NCBI GenBank assembly: GCA_030248295.1 | Contig: JASANH010000583.1 | Location: 1 to 64,000 of the forward strand | From: Mesodorylaimus sp. YZB2_4 | Lineage: Eukaryota > Nematoda > Enoplea > Dorylaimida > Dorylaimidae | Reading direction: 5' to 3' | DNA: 64,000 nt | Shown here: piece by piece, positions 1 to 12,202 of the stretch | Position numbering within the stretch: position 1 is the first letter of the stretch | Layout of the letters: each line of letters opens with the position of its first letter | Made by a program: the position numbers and the translations under genes | The notes under the pieces: model-generated | What the model was told of the DNA's origin: nothing | Databases searched by the model: none | What the model saw: the letters and a program-made list of their open reading frames with translations, nothing else

Positions 1-1640
1 AAAGTACTGTACTAATCCCTATGTGTTCCATTTTTTCATTTCTGTTTGTTAATTTTTATGCGTATTACTGTTAAAATTTTTAGATTTGTCGTTGTTACTG
101 TACAATAATTTTTCAAAATCTTGCGTATAGCAGTCTTTCGAGAGGCGTGAAAAGGACAAAAAGACAGCTGAGGCACGCTTGGCTAATTAGGATCGTCTAA
201 TCGCTGGACTTTTTACAGCGCCAAGCGTCCTATTGCTAACAGATGTGCGCTGGACTGTTTGCGCGAGTCACGCCACCATTTTCTTGGCTTTGTCTTGTCT
301 GCTATCCTGGGGCTCCGACTGTTTCGCTTCGTCCTCTTGACTGCAGTGGCGCCATTCAGGCGAGCCGCATTTAATGCACTTGCTCTCTTCGTCTCTAAAG
401 GCTCAAAAAAAGCATAAAAACTATTTTGAATACACAAATTTTGTGTCTGCACTTTTAAGGCTTTGTTACGTTGCCTTGACTTTGAGCGGGAACGGATAGT
501 CGAGCGGGAACGGAAAGTTACGGATAGCCGATAACGAAGCACATAGGACAGAGCGATCGCCTGGGTAATTTAACGTGTTTGCTTAAGTAAGACTTGTTGC
601 GCAGCAATCAGATTTTTCGGTCAATACGTATTGTTCGATTTTGGAGGACGGGTGAGCTAGCTGTGTTTTTTTTAAAGCGTAAGAGAAATAGGTGTGTGCT
701 GGTTTAGCAAACTGTGCAGAGTCTGCGAATTATTTTTTAGATTTCATTTGAGGCTAAACAGATTAGCCTTTTTAACGACGCGCTGTGCGAGTTGTTCTTT
801 TTGAAGTCGCATTTTTCGTAAAGCTTTGGCGAACCAATGGTCAGAATTTTCGCATTGAATACAGCCTCGAACTGCGTGATCACAGATTTGAGTTTTATTG
901 CATCCGCCGAGCCATTTGCCAGCTTGTTTCCATTAATCGCATGCAGCATAGCGCCTTCAAGGTTTATGAGGGCGCCCACAACACAAGCAAGTTTCTATAA
1001 TAATGTGGCGTACCTCGACGCATAGATCCGCTGTAGTTGTTCGTCCCTACAGGCATCGTTTTTGCGTGTCTGTATATTCTGGAAGCCAATTGACCAATTG
1101 CACCATCCTGACTTTTTCGTATCTATTACACGACGACAGTATCGAGAATGTAACTGACGCACGTCCAGGACAAAGACTCGTTTACATACCCCATCTTATT
1201 TCTATTCATTTAGTTCATTAACGCCATATGTCAATATGTGGTGGTGTGGTGCGGTAGAAAACGCACGACACCACAGAAAACTTCAGAAAGTCCAATAATG
1301 GGTGGAAGATAGTTACAGTTTGAATTCCACTCTTACTGATTTCGATTTACCGAGCAATCAGTCTTCATCCAATCCGATCTGCCGTTAGTGCGAAGTTAGT
1401 ATCAGATGTTACTAAATACGCACTACTACCCTAACTACGCACAAGACTACAAAAATGCTTACTTTCCTAAAATGGAGTCCCTTTCAATTTTTCAACCTTA
1501 TCTCCACAAAAACCACTTTTGAATTCTTGTTTAATAGTACAGACGACTGCCCTGAGTATATCCTATTTTCTGTGGAAGGATTCCGCCCAGTTAACCAGCA
1601 GCTGCCTATTTTCAATCTCTTTGATGATAAGACTAACTTG
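1..1640. other. No recognised gene
   Basis: About 1.6 kb of moderately AT-rich sequence. The open frames are short, overlap on both strands and show no motif I recognise. I see no repeat structure worth naming. Confidence 0.4.
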
Positions 1641-1665
1641 TTGTTGTTGATAATACTTGGAGGAA

Positions 1666-2120
1666 GGTGCGCAAGCTGTGCAATCTTTGCGGAAATAATC
1701 AACGAGGTAGTCTATACAAGAAGAAAACTAGGAAGTCAAATCGTCGAAAAAGTCGTTGCAGGCATTTGATCTCACGAAATAACACCAGGAAGCATCGTAG
1801 GCGATCCGTAACCCCCAATACTATTTAAGGTATTAGACATGGAGAGTCAATTGAAAAATTACCATATGTCTTTGCAGACATCAAAGGAACTCAGGTCGTA
1901 GCCCTCCTAGATTTAGGCGCTACTTTAACTAGCATCGACCACGATGTGTTAAAACCGTATGCCTACTAGAAATCCTATACCAATCAAACAAGGTGTAAAA
2001 TTACCACTCAAGATTGGTTCGTTTAAAACAATTCACTTATGTGCAGTCATGAACAACGGTCCATAAGGAGGGATACTAGGTATGGATGCTCTAAGAAATA
2101 TGGGAAAGCAAGTATTCTCG
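1666..2120 (+). pseudogene. LTR-retroelement gag-pol remnant (retropepsin)
   Basis: Broken reading frames hold a C-x2-C cluster followed by a basic stretch. About 200 bp later there is a retropepsin-like segment with LLDLGATLTS near 1900-1930 (family consensus LLDTGAT) and a flap-like GILGMDAL near 2070-2090. The order zinc-binding region, then protease, is that of the gag-pol junction of LTR retroelements. The active-site triad reads D-L-G instead of D-T/S-G. Stop codons (for example near 1968 and 2064) interrupt the frame, so the copy is dead. No reverse transcriptase follows. Ty3/gypsy or BEL origin cannot be separated from this little sequence. Confidence 0.5.
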
Positions 2121-2359
2121 TGTAACTTACAGAAACGGACAGACAGATTGCATGGAGTTAGGGTACGAACCATGATCCACGACTCAGATAAATATAGCCG
2201 TCATTGTCAGAGCATCAGAAACTGCCATTGGACCAGGAGTGAGCACCCAAATGTCAGCTGTAATCCAGAATACCAGCACACTATGCGATGGAAATGCTTT
2301 ATAGCAGTAGTTAGCTTCATACCCGACCACTATGTATGTTCATCCGATACACCGTTTTG

Positions 2360-3810
2360 ATATTTCACTGAGGATTCGCCATCCGACAGAATAACTGCGT
2401 CAGCGCTCTTCGATCGAGGGGGCAACTTGGACCAACAGGTTGGTCTTTTTGCGTATATTCGGCCATGATTTTACGCATCCGTGAGTGCAAGTCGTCAATT
2501 TGCATGGCCGCGTTTCGATGCGCAGAATTCACTGTATCATCGACGAGGTTGATGACTTTGACGACTTGGTTGACGACCTAGATTGTAATTTAAACGAGAA
2601 CTCGGTACACACAAAGGATCTTACAAATCGATGTCGATGTCGAAGTCCAGTGCTTCCTTGCGAAACTGCTTCATGCACAAGAAAAAATTCTTCGGGGTCT
2701 TGCGCATTAGGAAAGGATGAGGACATCTGATCTTATATTGACTTTAATCGTATATTCGTCTCGAAAAATTGACCGCTTGATCCAAAAAAACCCGCTTGCA
2801 GTCGTCAGTTGCATGAAGTTCAAACATTATGTGCGGTTTGTTAGGATTGACGGCCCTGTTCCTAAACACAACGCGGATCGATATGCAAATGCGAGATACA
2901 AGTTTGAAGCTTTACCAGACAAAGCCAATCCTCATTGGTCAAGTATTCGCGGATCTTCTCCATACCTTCTCTTTCCACATACCGAATGTGAGATGCCACC
3001 TCCAACCTGAAAAAAATATATCAGAATAAGGAAACATAACATACGTGTTTGGCAAAAAACGTCTATATGCGAAAGCCATGTGAAGCTGAAAGTTACGGCA
3101 GGAATTCAATTTTTTTGCAAATGTAGTGCGCCAAACTTGGTGTAAAGTTGTTTTTCGATGTGCTGATTATTTGTGCCCCGCCGTTTTTCTTTTCTCTTAC
3201 TTCGAGCTACAGCTTGGTCTTCGAACGGAGGTTCTAGTATGTTTTTTTTCAGTAAACCGAAAAGTCTGTACAAATGCATATCTTCCCCACCCCAATATCT
3301 CGTGCGTGAGCTGGATTTCTGGCAACCGAGTATTGGCGCATGAAATGTTGGTGGGGAAGGGCCGCCTCCAACGCATAGAAAGCTAAAAATCAGGTTTCTC
3401 TTTTTGCATGGAAGGAAGTCTGAATGGTCGCGGGAGAAAAAACGGTTCGCAGTAAATTTTTGACGTGTTATTGACGTTTACAATGAATGTTGACCTTGTC
3501 ATTTTATGCACGAAATTTTTTTTTCAATATTTCTTGCATCGATTCCAAAGTGTACTTCGTCCTTTAAATCAGAAATGAGACCCATGCGACGACGACAGCA
3601 AGGCGGCATAGCGTGTCAAAAGACTGACAGCGAAGGAGGCGACATTGCATGAAAGGGATCCAATGGAAGTGCAGATGTACAGCTGTATACTACCCTAGCA
3701 GTAGATGGGTCGACCTTCTCAAGGACAAACGGCGCGCGAACGGGTGCCGTCAAAATAGGTACCACGCATCCTCATCGATCAACATGCATATGGGCGAGGC
3801 TGACACAAGT
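2360..3810. other. No recognised gene
   Basis: I see only short, overlapping frames. The region around 2540-2590 is rich in GAC/GAT triplets, which makes an Asp-rich frame of no recognisable family. Nothing else stands out. Confidence 0.35.
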
Positions 3811-4472
3811 AGGATTTCTAAAAAATCTGTTATCAGACAACGACAAAGTTAGCCCAGCCACTGTGCTCTGACTAAATGCAGGGCGAGATTAGGTTGGCTG
3901 GGCTCCCCCGGCGACGCATTCTTGTGTGGATTATACTTTCCTACAATCGATTCGTAAAGTCGTGGGGTCGATTTCCTGTCGCATTTTATCCTTTCTGTTT
4001 TACACCAAAGGCTAGTACTCGCATAAACATTCTTATTCGTACTTCGGAGGAATGCGATGCGACCCTCTGTTGCCTTGAAAACTAAGAAACAAGAGGACTT
4101 GTTGCAGTAAAGTCGCAGCTGTCATAGAAGGGTATGAGTACTTTATGTTTAGCCTAGTCAGCGACACTAAAACAGAAAATTTAGCTTCTGTGAGGCCAGC
4201 TTGCTAATAGCATCGTTTTCGGCGACCAGCCTACTGCAATAGAACTTACGACTGTCAGCCTCTGTTTGCCATCTCTTTATTGCCTGAATGAGGTAGCTGA
4301 GGCAGAGGGCCCTGTTACACTTTTATCACCACTGATTCTGTTTGATCACAATTTATTTACAAACGCCGCCGAGGGGGCCCAGCCAACCTAGTCTAGTCTC
4401 GCCCTGCATTTAGTCAAAGTACAGTGGCTGGGCTAAGTTTGTTGTTGTCCGATAACAAATTTTTTTAGAAAT
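3811..4472. mobile_element. Foldback/MITE-like element with ~105-bp inverted arms
   Basis: The left arm (about 3811-3917) and right arm (about 4363-4472) are inverted copies of each other. Both contain TTAGCCCAGCCACTG, AAATGCAGGGCGAGA and TTGGCTGGGC in mirrored order, with scattered mismatches and a few small indels. The 450-bp centre has no transposase frame. The layout is that of a non-autonomous foldback DNA element. I could not define a target-site duplication. Confidence 0.7.
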
Positions 4473-6440
4473 AACAATACTTTTTCGCACCTGTATTTTG
4501 GTTGAGAATTCAAAATACATACATGAAATTTGCCGCCTAGTCCCTCCTTAGCTGACGCAAGTCTCTTGCGAAAAAGGTTCCCACGTTATACTCTTTGTAG
4601 TCTATTGCATATGACTTCTGACAGGTAGGCAGTTTTCACATTGGTTATCACATCTTCTCGAGTTGAGACTCATGGGCCAGCCTCTGAACTGACGAGTCCA
4701 GCTTCGTACATGAACTGATTCCCAGTTTTATTCCAGTACACCGACGCCTGTCCGAGTCTACACACTTCGTTTCAGCTTGCATGCCAAATGTTCCTTCCAT
4801 GCGCCTTGTTACAAAAAATATACTAGCATGCTGTAGTTACAGAATCTGAATAATACTGTTTTTGATGGCCTTCTCGACTCAAGCTGGCATGTGTTATTGA
4901 AAAACTTTATATGACCAATATGTCCAATGCGTGTTGTGTGGAAAAACACCGTCGTAGTTATTGTGCTTGACTCTCCTGTCGTACGAGGTCGATTTCTAAT
5001 CTACCCCCTCCCTCCCAATTGGCGCACAAGTACAAGTACGATGTCGAATTCTATTAGCCCTAACCTTGACGCAACCCCTCTTCGAAAGTCCTGGGCGCTT
5101 CCGACCTCGCTGCCTTTCGTCACGAAAAACAACAAACATTCGCCCAATCGCGCTCTTGAGGTTAAATTTCTTGGTTTGAAACAGTGTAGAAGCAGAATGT
5201 AGCTAAAATTTCTTCGCGACTTCAAGAAAATTCGACCGAACTCTAGGTATGTCTGCGTTTGAACTATTAGGAGGGAGAGGAAGCCTTTGGCCGCGAAACC
5301 AAACAAACAAACCCTCGGCGTCGAGCGGACTCCCGTCACCAAAGGGGCGGGGACCAGTGTCCTCCCCTAAATCGCGCGCGATCTGACCAAAAACACCGGT
5401 GAACAGCCTCTAAACGGCTTGATGACGCGGAGTCGACGTCGAAGAAACTATATTCCAAAAAAACCTCGCCAACGAGTCAACTAGTACCAAAAAATCCTCC
5501 AGTCGGAATGGCCGCTCGCCGCACTGACTCCTCCCCCTCTATCTGCTCACGATCACGTCTCCTGCGATAGATCGAAAAAAGAACAGCGGCCTTTCGATAA
5601 CTAAATTCGAAACAAGTCCTCTCTCCAGCTCCTGAAGGAGTTTTGCCAAATTTTTAAGTTCCCCTAACCGTTATGCGTCGTGCGTGCTCGTTTATCGATC
5701 GGAGCCTTCGCCTGCACCATATACGTCGACGATGCGTTCAGCGCGAGCGCCGTGGCCGCGTTTTCACGAAGCCCTATACATGACTTTCTTGTAGACCTCT
5801 GACCCGTAGGATGAAACGGGCTGTGTTTTGATGTGTTCAATGTAATATGTTCTATCTGACTGAAAACCCGCATCATCACACGCTGCAACACCGAAGCAAA
5901 TCTTTACGAGTATCGAGAAACCAGCCAGCTGTGGTCAACGAGGCAACAATCTTTCAACTGCCAGAGTTTATCGCCAAGTTGCGGGAATGCTTTCCCGACC
6001 TCCAGCCAGTCCAGGATTATTTGTGGTATGAGATGGAACAAAATCGAGGAAGTAAGGCTTCTTTTTTCGTAGAAGCACTCGTGTGAAGTATGACTACACC
6101 CGTTTAAGATCCCGCCGCTATTGCTTTATATGGGCAAGTTGGTTGGTTGGAATTGCTATAAGATGCTTTCTCATCGCAACGAAAATCAGGAATACCAGGT
6201 TTTAGATGAAGGTATGAAGTACAATAATTCTGCTGCACCCCAAAAAGCACTCATACGATTCATATCACTCATAAGGTTATGTACTTTGTGAAATAAAGTT
6301 CACTCAGACCTGCGTGCTGGAGTTTAAACTAGTCACCTCCGCCTCGCTAATACCACCGGAGAAAGTATTCGAAATGTGAAAACTATGGTTCGTGAAAGAC
6401 CTTGTTTAGTACCTCTCTGAGGTACGGACCAGTAACTGAA
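4473..6440. other. No recognised gene
   Basis: About 2 kb with no supported coding or RNA gene. The frames at 4927-5202 (+) and 5001-5342 (-) lie over each other, and neither has a recognisable motif. Confidence 0.35.
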
Positions 6441-6496
6441 TCCCCATAGGGCTCTGGCCAAGTGGTAGGACAGGCGAAATCTGGACAAGGCAATTC

Positions 6497-6584
6497 TGAT
6501 CATAGGTCTTACGGCAAAGCCCTAAGACTATGGTTATCTGATCATAGGTCACCTAGATAAAATCCTTGTGACTGTATGGTTACC
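6497..6584 (+). repeat. Tandem hairpin pair, copy 1
   Basis: Two units in a row each start CTGATCATAGG and end TATGGTTA[T/C]. Unit 1 folds as GTCTTA-C-GGC-AAA-GCC-C-TAAGAC, closed further out by CATA/TATG. Unit 2 folds as GTCAC...GTGAC with inner GAT-AAA-ATC. The two units share loop and flanks but have different, self-complementary stems. This suggests an RNA structure is being kept. It lies upstream of the Lys-rich ORF at 6900. Confidence 0.7.
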
Positions 6585-6899
6585 TTCGGACGTGTCCCAG
6601 GGATCTGGCTATGGACTCTCTGTGTAGTCTAAGACTATACCTAGAGTCGCATGGTTACCCCAAGCTTACAGGTTTATTCCATTGCTGATACATGGTAGGG
6701 CTTATCCCATCCAATTGGTTGGAATAGACGGTAGGTAGAGGGATCAACGCACCTCGGTATAACTGGGGCAATGTGTTGTCTCTTTCGACTTATGTTCCTT
6801 AGTGTCTGATTGAGCCTGACCTGGTTTAACTACTGGCAAAGTCTCTTTTTAGATACGGAATTTTCTATTTCCAAAATTCGTCAACAAGCTTCTTTGGAA

Positions 6900-7412
6900 A
6901 TGGGAGATAGGAAAGATAAGAAGAAAGCGAAGAAAGAGAAAAAATCGGACAAGCCTGGCGGAGTTCTATTGGGACATCACGTCCCGACGGGGCACGTCTC
7001 GGTCTCGGTGGGGACGTTTTTGTCGGCGATCCATAGTTTGGGTAACGGACGGGTAGTTTTCCATCCTGATAGTGTCCAAGCTATGGTGAATCGGGCGATC
7101 GCTGGCGCAAGTTCGGTTAGATCATCGACGTCGGCGAGTGGGGAAGCTGGTACGAGTGGCTTGTCGACTCAAGCTAGCGGAACGACTCCGGCGAAGGTGG
7201 CTTTGGAATTGTTGGTCGGGAAAATGGCAACGTCGGTGACATCATTGGCGGACCGAATGGACCGTGTGTTAACTGTAGTGGCGGCGTTGGTTCCGGCTAG
7301 CAGTTCGGCTCCTGAGAAAGTGGCCGAAGGCGAACCGGAAAAGAAAAGAAAGAAGAGCAAAAAGAGTGAGAGCGGAGAGGGAACCTTTAACTATCCCCCG
7401 ATGGTCGAATAG
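6900..7412 (+). CDS. Lys-rich hypothetical protein, possibly LINE ORF1-like
   Basis: A 170-residue frame from the ATG at 6900; the frame is open back to 6810 without another ATG. It opens with a dense Lys/Glu tract (residues about 5-16), then a hydrophobic/Gly middle, a Ser/Thr/Ala-rich linker, a short helix-like stretch and a second Lys cluster (KKRKKSKK) near the C-terminus. I recognise no family. It lies between repeated hairpin blocks and about 2 kb upstream of a LINE-like pre-RT segment. It could therefore be the first ORF of that element, but this rests on position only. A G-run follows directly after the stop. Confidence 0.4.
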   Translation: MGDRKDKKKAKKEKKSDKPGGVLLGHHVPTGHVSVSVGTFLSAIHSLGNGRVVFHPDSVQAMVNRAIAGASSVRSSTSASGEAGTSGLSTQASGTTPAKVALELLVGKMATSVTSLADRMDRVLTVVAALVPASSSAPEKVAEGEPEKKRKKSKKSESGEGTFNYPPMVE

Positions 7413-7682
7413 ACTTAGGGGGGGGGGGAGTTAGGGAGACCTGATCCCTCTCGGAATCGGAGCTTTTTGTGTTTCTTTTTTTCGATGTATTTTCGGTAAA
7501 AGCTTCGGTGGAATTGTGAGCTTAAGTAAAAAATTTTTCACTCACTCTTATAATGCCGCTTGCTCTAAATTCACTCGTCGGTTTTATTTTCCTCTTGAGG
7601 AAAATACCCTATAAGTGACTCCAGGTACCCCAAGACTCGATACCGATATAGTTAGCTACTGATCCCAGTCTAGCGTATATCT

Positions 7683-7771
7683 CTGATCATAGGCCTTACA
7701 GCAAAGCCTTAAGACTGTATGGTTATCTGATCATAGGTCACCCGGATAAAATCCTGTGACTGTATGGTTAC
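7683..7771 (+). repeat. Tandem hairpin pair, copy 2
   Basis: Second copy of the 6497-6584 hairpin pair. The loops are again AAA-centred (GCAAAGC; GGATAAAATCC) and the flanks CTGATCATAGG and TGTATGGTTA are kept. In unit 2 the inner stem is lengthened to GGAT/ATCC, a paired change relative to copy 1. Confidence 0.65.
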
Positions 7772-7852
7772 TTCGAGACTCATCCCAAAAACTACATTAG
7801 ACTTAGACTAATGTCCAGTCATAGTCCAGTAATAGTCCAATCTAATGTAATA

Positions 7853-7975
7853 TCTGATCATAGGCCTCAAGACAATGCCCTAAGACCGTATGACTACCTG
7901 ATCACAGGTTACTTAGACAAAATCCTCGTGACCGTATGGTTACCTTGAGACTTGTCTCAGGGATCTGGCCACGGA
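7853..7975 (+). repeat. Tandem hairpin pair, copy 3, plus following block
   Basis: Third, more diverged copy, with the outer stem GGTTAC/GTGACC in unit 2. It continues into a block CAGGGATCTGGCCACGGACT that matches the sequence just after copy 1 (6597-6620). The repeated module is therefore longer than the hairpins alone. Confidence 0.6.
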
Positions 7976-8369
7976 CTCTCAGTTATACTGTAGTCTTCCT
8001 AGTACGAGATTATACTTTGAGTCGCGAAGCCACCCAGCAACCAATCTACAGTAAGATTGAACTAGAAGATTAGACTTTGTTACCCTAGAAAACTCCCAAC
8101 TAAGCTAATGGCAACATTAGCTTACTCGGAGGAACTTTTGGTCCAATGTCTAATACTCGACTTGACCTCTCTTGGGAAACCAAGGTAGGTGCAAGCCAGT
8201 CGGGGCTAGAGAAATAGCTAGCCCTGACAGGATGGTAGACTTTGGGCTACCCCGTCCGCCTTACCACGGTATGATGCACCAGGTGGGGGCTGCCGGCAAA
8301 TGAAACATGGCGCATCCTTTCTCATTACAGGTCTGGCTCTCAAACCATTGAGGTCGTATCCGCATACCC

Positions 8370-8747
8370 GTGAACAATTCAAGTATTTCAGGATGCTTCC
8401 CTGGTATTTCGAATTTGGACCAGCCCCCTAGTAGGGTTAAAACTACTAGGGGAGTGGGCACTTCGCCTGTCTCTCGGAATGGTCGCGAAGACACAGGCAC
8501 TGTCTCTTCTCCTGTGGAAGAGATGGGGGGATCAGCTGTACTAGGCGGCGGATCCTCAGACATGGGAGTTGGTGGTCGTTCCCTAACACCGTCCGCTCAC
8601 TGCTATCGCGCCTCAGGAGATTCCAGCGATGCCGGACCTTCGGGATCTGGTGGACCTAGGGTCGGTCCTGAAACCTACGATACAAGAGATCTAACGTCGA
8701 CGAGCCCGAGTAGGTACCCTGGTCCCTTGTGGATCAGGCCTGAATAG
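8370..8747 (+). other. Gly/Ser/Pro-rich open frame, uncertain
   Basis: An open frame of about 125 codons rich in Gly, Ser, Pro and Thr, with no ATG at its 5' end. The opposite strand is also open over 8261-8563, so coding is doubtful. If real, it would be a low-complexity N-terminal part of the LINE-like ORF that continues at 8827 and 9420. Confidence 0.2.
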
Positions 8748-8826
8748 TAGTTCCGCTTGGAGAGACCATGACCTGTTGTACTTGCTGTTGGATTGAGATT
8801 CAGTATGGAATTCCTCCAGTCAACGC

Positions 8827-10049
8827 GTGGACCGTAAGCGATTGGTAGCTAAGTGGAATGAACTCCGGCGTGATGGACTGGTAAGCGATCTACCCAGGTC
8901 CGAGCGAATGTTGGCGGAAAAATACCGGGACATAAGAGCTTTACAGCTGATCCCAGTTCCCAACAAAAGCTCGAACTCTGAGCCTAGCAATAAAATTATA
9001 GCGAGCTTGATGGCCTCGGCCAACCAAGCCGCTGCTGGTGAGAGGGTTTTGAGCGAAGGCTCCCAACGTGTACCACTGCTTGATTCGCAGTCGGCTGTGG
9101 CTCTAGACCCAACCGACTGAGCGAATCCGACAATGCCCAATCCAGGTAGTCTTGTCCCTCGGGACGAGGCCATCAGGGAGAGGGAAGACCAGAGCCGAGC
9201 TAGCTCAGGCGATTCCTCTTCGGAGGGCCTGTTCATAGAGCGGTGTTCGAATCAGGACTAGTAAATCAGATTCCCGAGGTTCGTCCACGGGAACTGACTG
9301 AAAATCCGGGTCAAGGAACGGAGTCTAATATTCCGGACGGAGCAATGGTACTTCTCGCGCGAGTGAAGTAGCGATACTCTGAGATACGTAAGACCTCTTA
9401 GCGTCTTCCCCTCCGCTCTGTGAGAAACCTGCGGTCACCTGAGGAATCAATCAACTTTGGCAGTATGATCGTTGATCATTTAGCCAAGCCGGGACCTGGT
9501 GAGAGGGTCTCGATTGGGAAGTTGAATTGCGTCGTGTACGCAGTTGCATCAGTACTGATCGATATGATTTCTGACTCTTATCAAGGCAAGGCGACCAAAG
9601 ACTGCTTTGCAGAGAATAAGGCGGAATCCTTACTCCTCAATCAGTATCTAGGTAAGTTGAGTTCGGTTATGTCTAGTCTACGGGCTGGCAGCCGTCCAAC
9701 TCCGCGGCAAAAGCAGAATCTCACCCAACTGCGTCGCGTTTATGGTGCATGGTATAAGCTTCGTACGCTTGGCGATATGGAGACCTTATATCGCGACTTG
9801 TGTGCTTACTTGGCTAAGTGCAAGCGATTGCGCGAGGTCAAGCAGGCCGAGTTGGACCGTAAACGGACTCGTTGGGCCCCTCTGGGTACTGTCTTCAGAT
9901 CGAAGAACCAATCAGAGAGCAGTTCAGCGGTCGCCATGCGTGACTTCTGGGCTGGAGTCATTGAATCGTCTCGCGCGTTCAATCCGGTTTCTAGAGCTCG
10001 AAGATTGGGCAGGCCAGAGGAGAGAGATACGATAAATCATAAGAGATGA
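8827..10049 (+). pseudogene. LINE-like pre-reverse-transcriptase region, truncated
   Basis: A decayed frame starts near 8827, is broken by stops and frame changes around 9120-9420, and is open again from 9420 to 10049. The last part (about 209 residues) has the layout seen just before the RT domain of R2/NeSL-type LINEs. There is a helix starting KLNCVVYAVA, a basic helical region with RRVYGAWYKLR, a KCKRLREVKQAELDRKRTRW arginine/lysine-rich segment, then MRDFWAGVIES, which matches the F-W-x-G-I/V-x-E signature in that position. No RT follows, because the sequence switches to a Polinton fragment at about 10198. The assignment is by motif memory only. Confidence 0.45.
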
Positions 10050-10198
10050 GCGATCGAGTCCAGCATTGGACCCAGAGGTACTTTGTGAGAAGTATGCTCG
10101 AAAGCCCGGCCGTTCAAAGCGGTCGGACTGGACGGCATTCATACCTTCTAGTGGAAAATTTTATCTACGCCAGCCATCTCGAAATCTCCTGGCGTATC

Positions 10199-10356
10199 TC
10201 GAAACAGCTGATGCTATTCAAAACGGGAATGGGCTTGGCGTAAGGCCTGGTGGAGGTAGAGTGAAGACGCCTATAAAACGTCGTCAAAACGCAAAGAAAA
10301 ACAATGCAAGGAAACATCGCCTCAGTGTCAAGACAGATATTTTTGGCCGATACTAA
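10199..10356 (+). pseudogene. Core-like (pX-like) protein, C-terminal remnant
   Basis: This encodes the last 50 or so residues of the protein at 17250-17711, ending in the same ...KTDIFGRY sequence. The N-terminal two thirds is missing and replaced by LINE-like DNA. The basic stretch (KTPIKRR and a following Lys/Asn/Arg run) is retained with a few substitutions. Confidence 0.85.
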
Positions 10357-10358
10357 AT

Positions 10359-11669
10359 ATGAACCGTTTCGTGGACTCGAAATCAACGCCGAGTACGAAA
10401 TCTGAACGAGACCTTTTCTCCATTCCAGCAATGCAGGTCGCCATTAAGCGGGCGTACGACGATGTAATTTACCCTTCTAACCCGATAACTAACGATGGAC
10501 CATACGAATTCAGGATCAACCCAGACCCTGGATTCTTAAACCTTGCTAAACATCGGATTTATTTTCAAGACCAGACGGCACTGCTTTAGTGGCAGCTGGT
10601 GACAATGCTGACCCTCAAGTCGCCCCGATAAATGCCATAGCGAAAACATTTTTCAAGCAAGTGAAGCGTTTTATGAATAGCAAGCTGATATATGATTCTG
10701 AAGACAAATACCATTATCGCGCATTCTTAGAGACAGAGCTGAATTATAATTTAGAAGCGAAGCAATCTCACCTCAGTGCTTGCCTGTATTCTCATGAGTA
10801 TGGTGATATTGATGCAAACGATAATGAGGACTTTGTTAGCAGAGCGGCTCTATTTGCGGGAAGCGCATGGGTGGAGGTATCCTCTCCTCTTCATGTGGAC
10901 GTGATGATGCGAGACAGATATCTCATCCCTCTCACTGAAGTCAGAATAGAACTTCATAGAAACCTGGACCCATTATTGCTTATGTGCCACGCAGCCAACG
11001 CAGGTGCTTACAAATTAGAAATACGAGAAATGCGCCTATTTGTAGAGAAAGTAGATGTACTGGAAAGCGTCAATCTTGCGATAGAAACAACTCTAAATCA
11101 ATACGCACCCAAATAGCCATTGCGGCGCACTGTAGTAACAAGTTTACACGAAATCCCTCAACGCCGAACGACCCCTACAAGCAATATTTTCCAAGGTCAG
11201 ATACCACGCCGCATAATTATTGCCTGCTGCGAGCAAGATTCTTATAACGGAGCAATAAATAGGTCCCCCTTTTGAGTTCAAACATTTTGGAATTCAGTCT
11301 ATAAAAGTCATTGCGGGAGGTCAGACCTATCCATCGCAGCTTCTACGCCTTGATTTTCCCAATCATCTTTTCATACAAGCATAATTGCAGCTGTTTGAGG
11401 CCCTCGGCATTGCGCATGATAACAGAGGCAACGGGATATCCAGAAGCGACTTCGAAAACTCGCACTGCATTTTTGGTTTCGACTTAACTCCAGACAAGGA
11501 TGATGGCAGTCATTGGGATATCATCCGAGAAGGAAACACGAGTGTTGAAATACAGTTTGGAGCTAACCTACCTGGAAACGGGGTGCAGGTTATAATATAT
11601 GGTGAGTTTGATAATATGATGACTATGGACCGTAATCGTGTTGCTCATTTAAATTATAATGCCTTATAA
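10359..11669 (+). pseudogene. Polinton major capsid protein pseudogene
   Basis: Co-linear with the intact capsid gene (15928-17247) but disabled. A 13-bp deletion near 10567 shifts the frame. A Tyr codon has become TAG at about 11114. Further single-base indels near 11270 and a TAA near 11383 break the remainder. Long stretches of unaltered protein sequence survive between the lesions, so inactivation is fairly recent. There is no sign of selection for a shortened product. Confidence 0.9.
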
Positions 11670-11671
11670 TA

Positions 11672-12202
11672 AACACGATAACCCTAGCCAAGATTTTAAG
11701 TAGCGATCCGTAATCGTGTAAAACCTTTTCGGGGGTTTATGCTTGCAATCACTTACCGACAGAAGTCAAGAAATTTCCAGCCAGTTTTGTCCTCAATACT
11801 GATCCTAGCTGGAGAGGTGGTACACATTGGCTTTCAGTGTATTTTAATGAAAAGGGCACACCCGAATTTTTCGACTCATATGGGTAACAGCTAAAGATGT
11901 ATCCAATCATTCATGCTTGCATAAAACGGCACTCCGATACGTGGAAGTCAAACAACAGGCAGCTGCGAGGCTCTCTCTCCAGCACATGCGGCCAATTTTG
12001 CCTCTATTTTTTTCTGTGGAGAAATCGTGGTATTGCATATGACAAAATGATTACCTCCTCTGACAAAAATGTGGGTGTAAATGATATTATGGTAACCACC
12101 TTTGTGAACAGTATATGCCAACAACAGACCGATATTGTAGATATTGATTACGTTATAAACCAATATAGCAGAGCCCTTATTCCTATTAGCAATATGTTTT
12201 AA
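11672..12202 (+). pseudogene. Polinton cysteine protease pseudogene
   Basis: Matches the protease at 15392-15925. The start codon is lost. Stops appear near 11712 and where a Gln codon has become TAA (about 11887). The segment with the catalytic His (GGTHWLSVYF) and the CGQFC segment are still readable. Dead copy. Confidence 0.88.

Noticed and set aside
213-542. Arg-rich ORF on the minus strand as a gene
   Set aside because: Low-complexity composition and no motif, conserved context or start evidence.
5001-5342. 113-codon minus-strand ORF
   Set aside because: An ORF also runs across the other strand, and I see no motif. Likely chance.
6449-6500. tRNA-like gene (TGGCCAAGTGGTAGGACAG resembles an A box)
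   Set aside because: No B box at the expected distance. It leads straight into the hairpin repeats.
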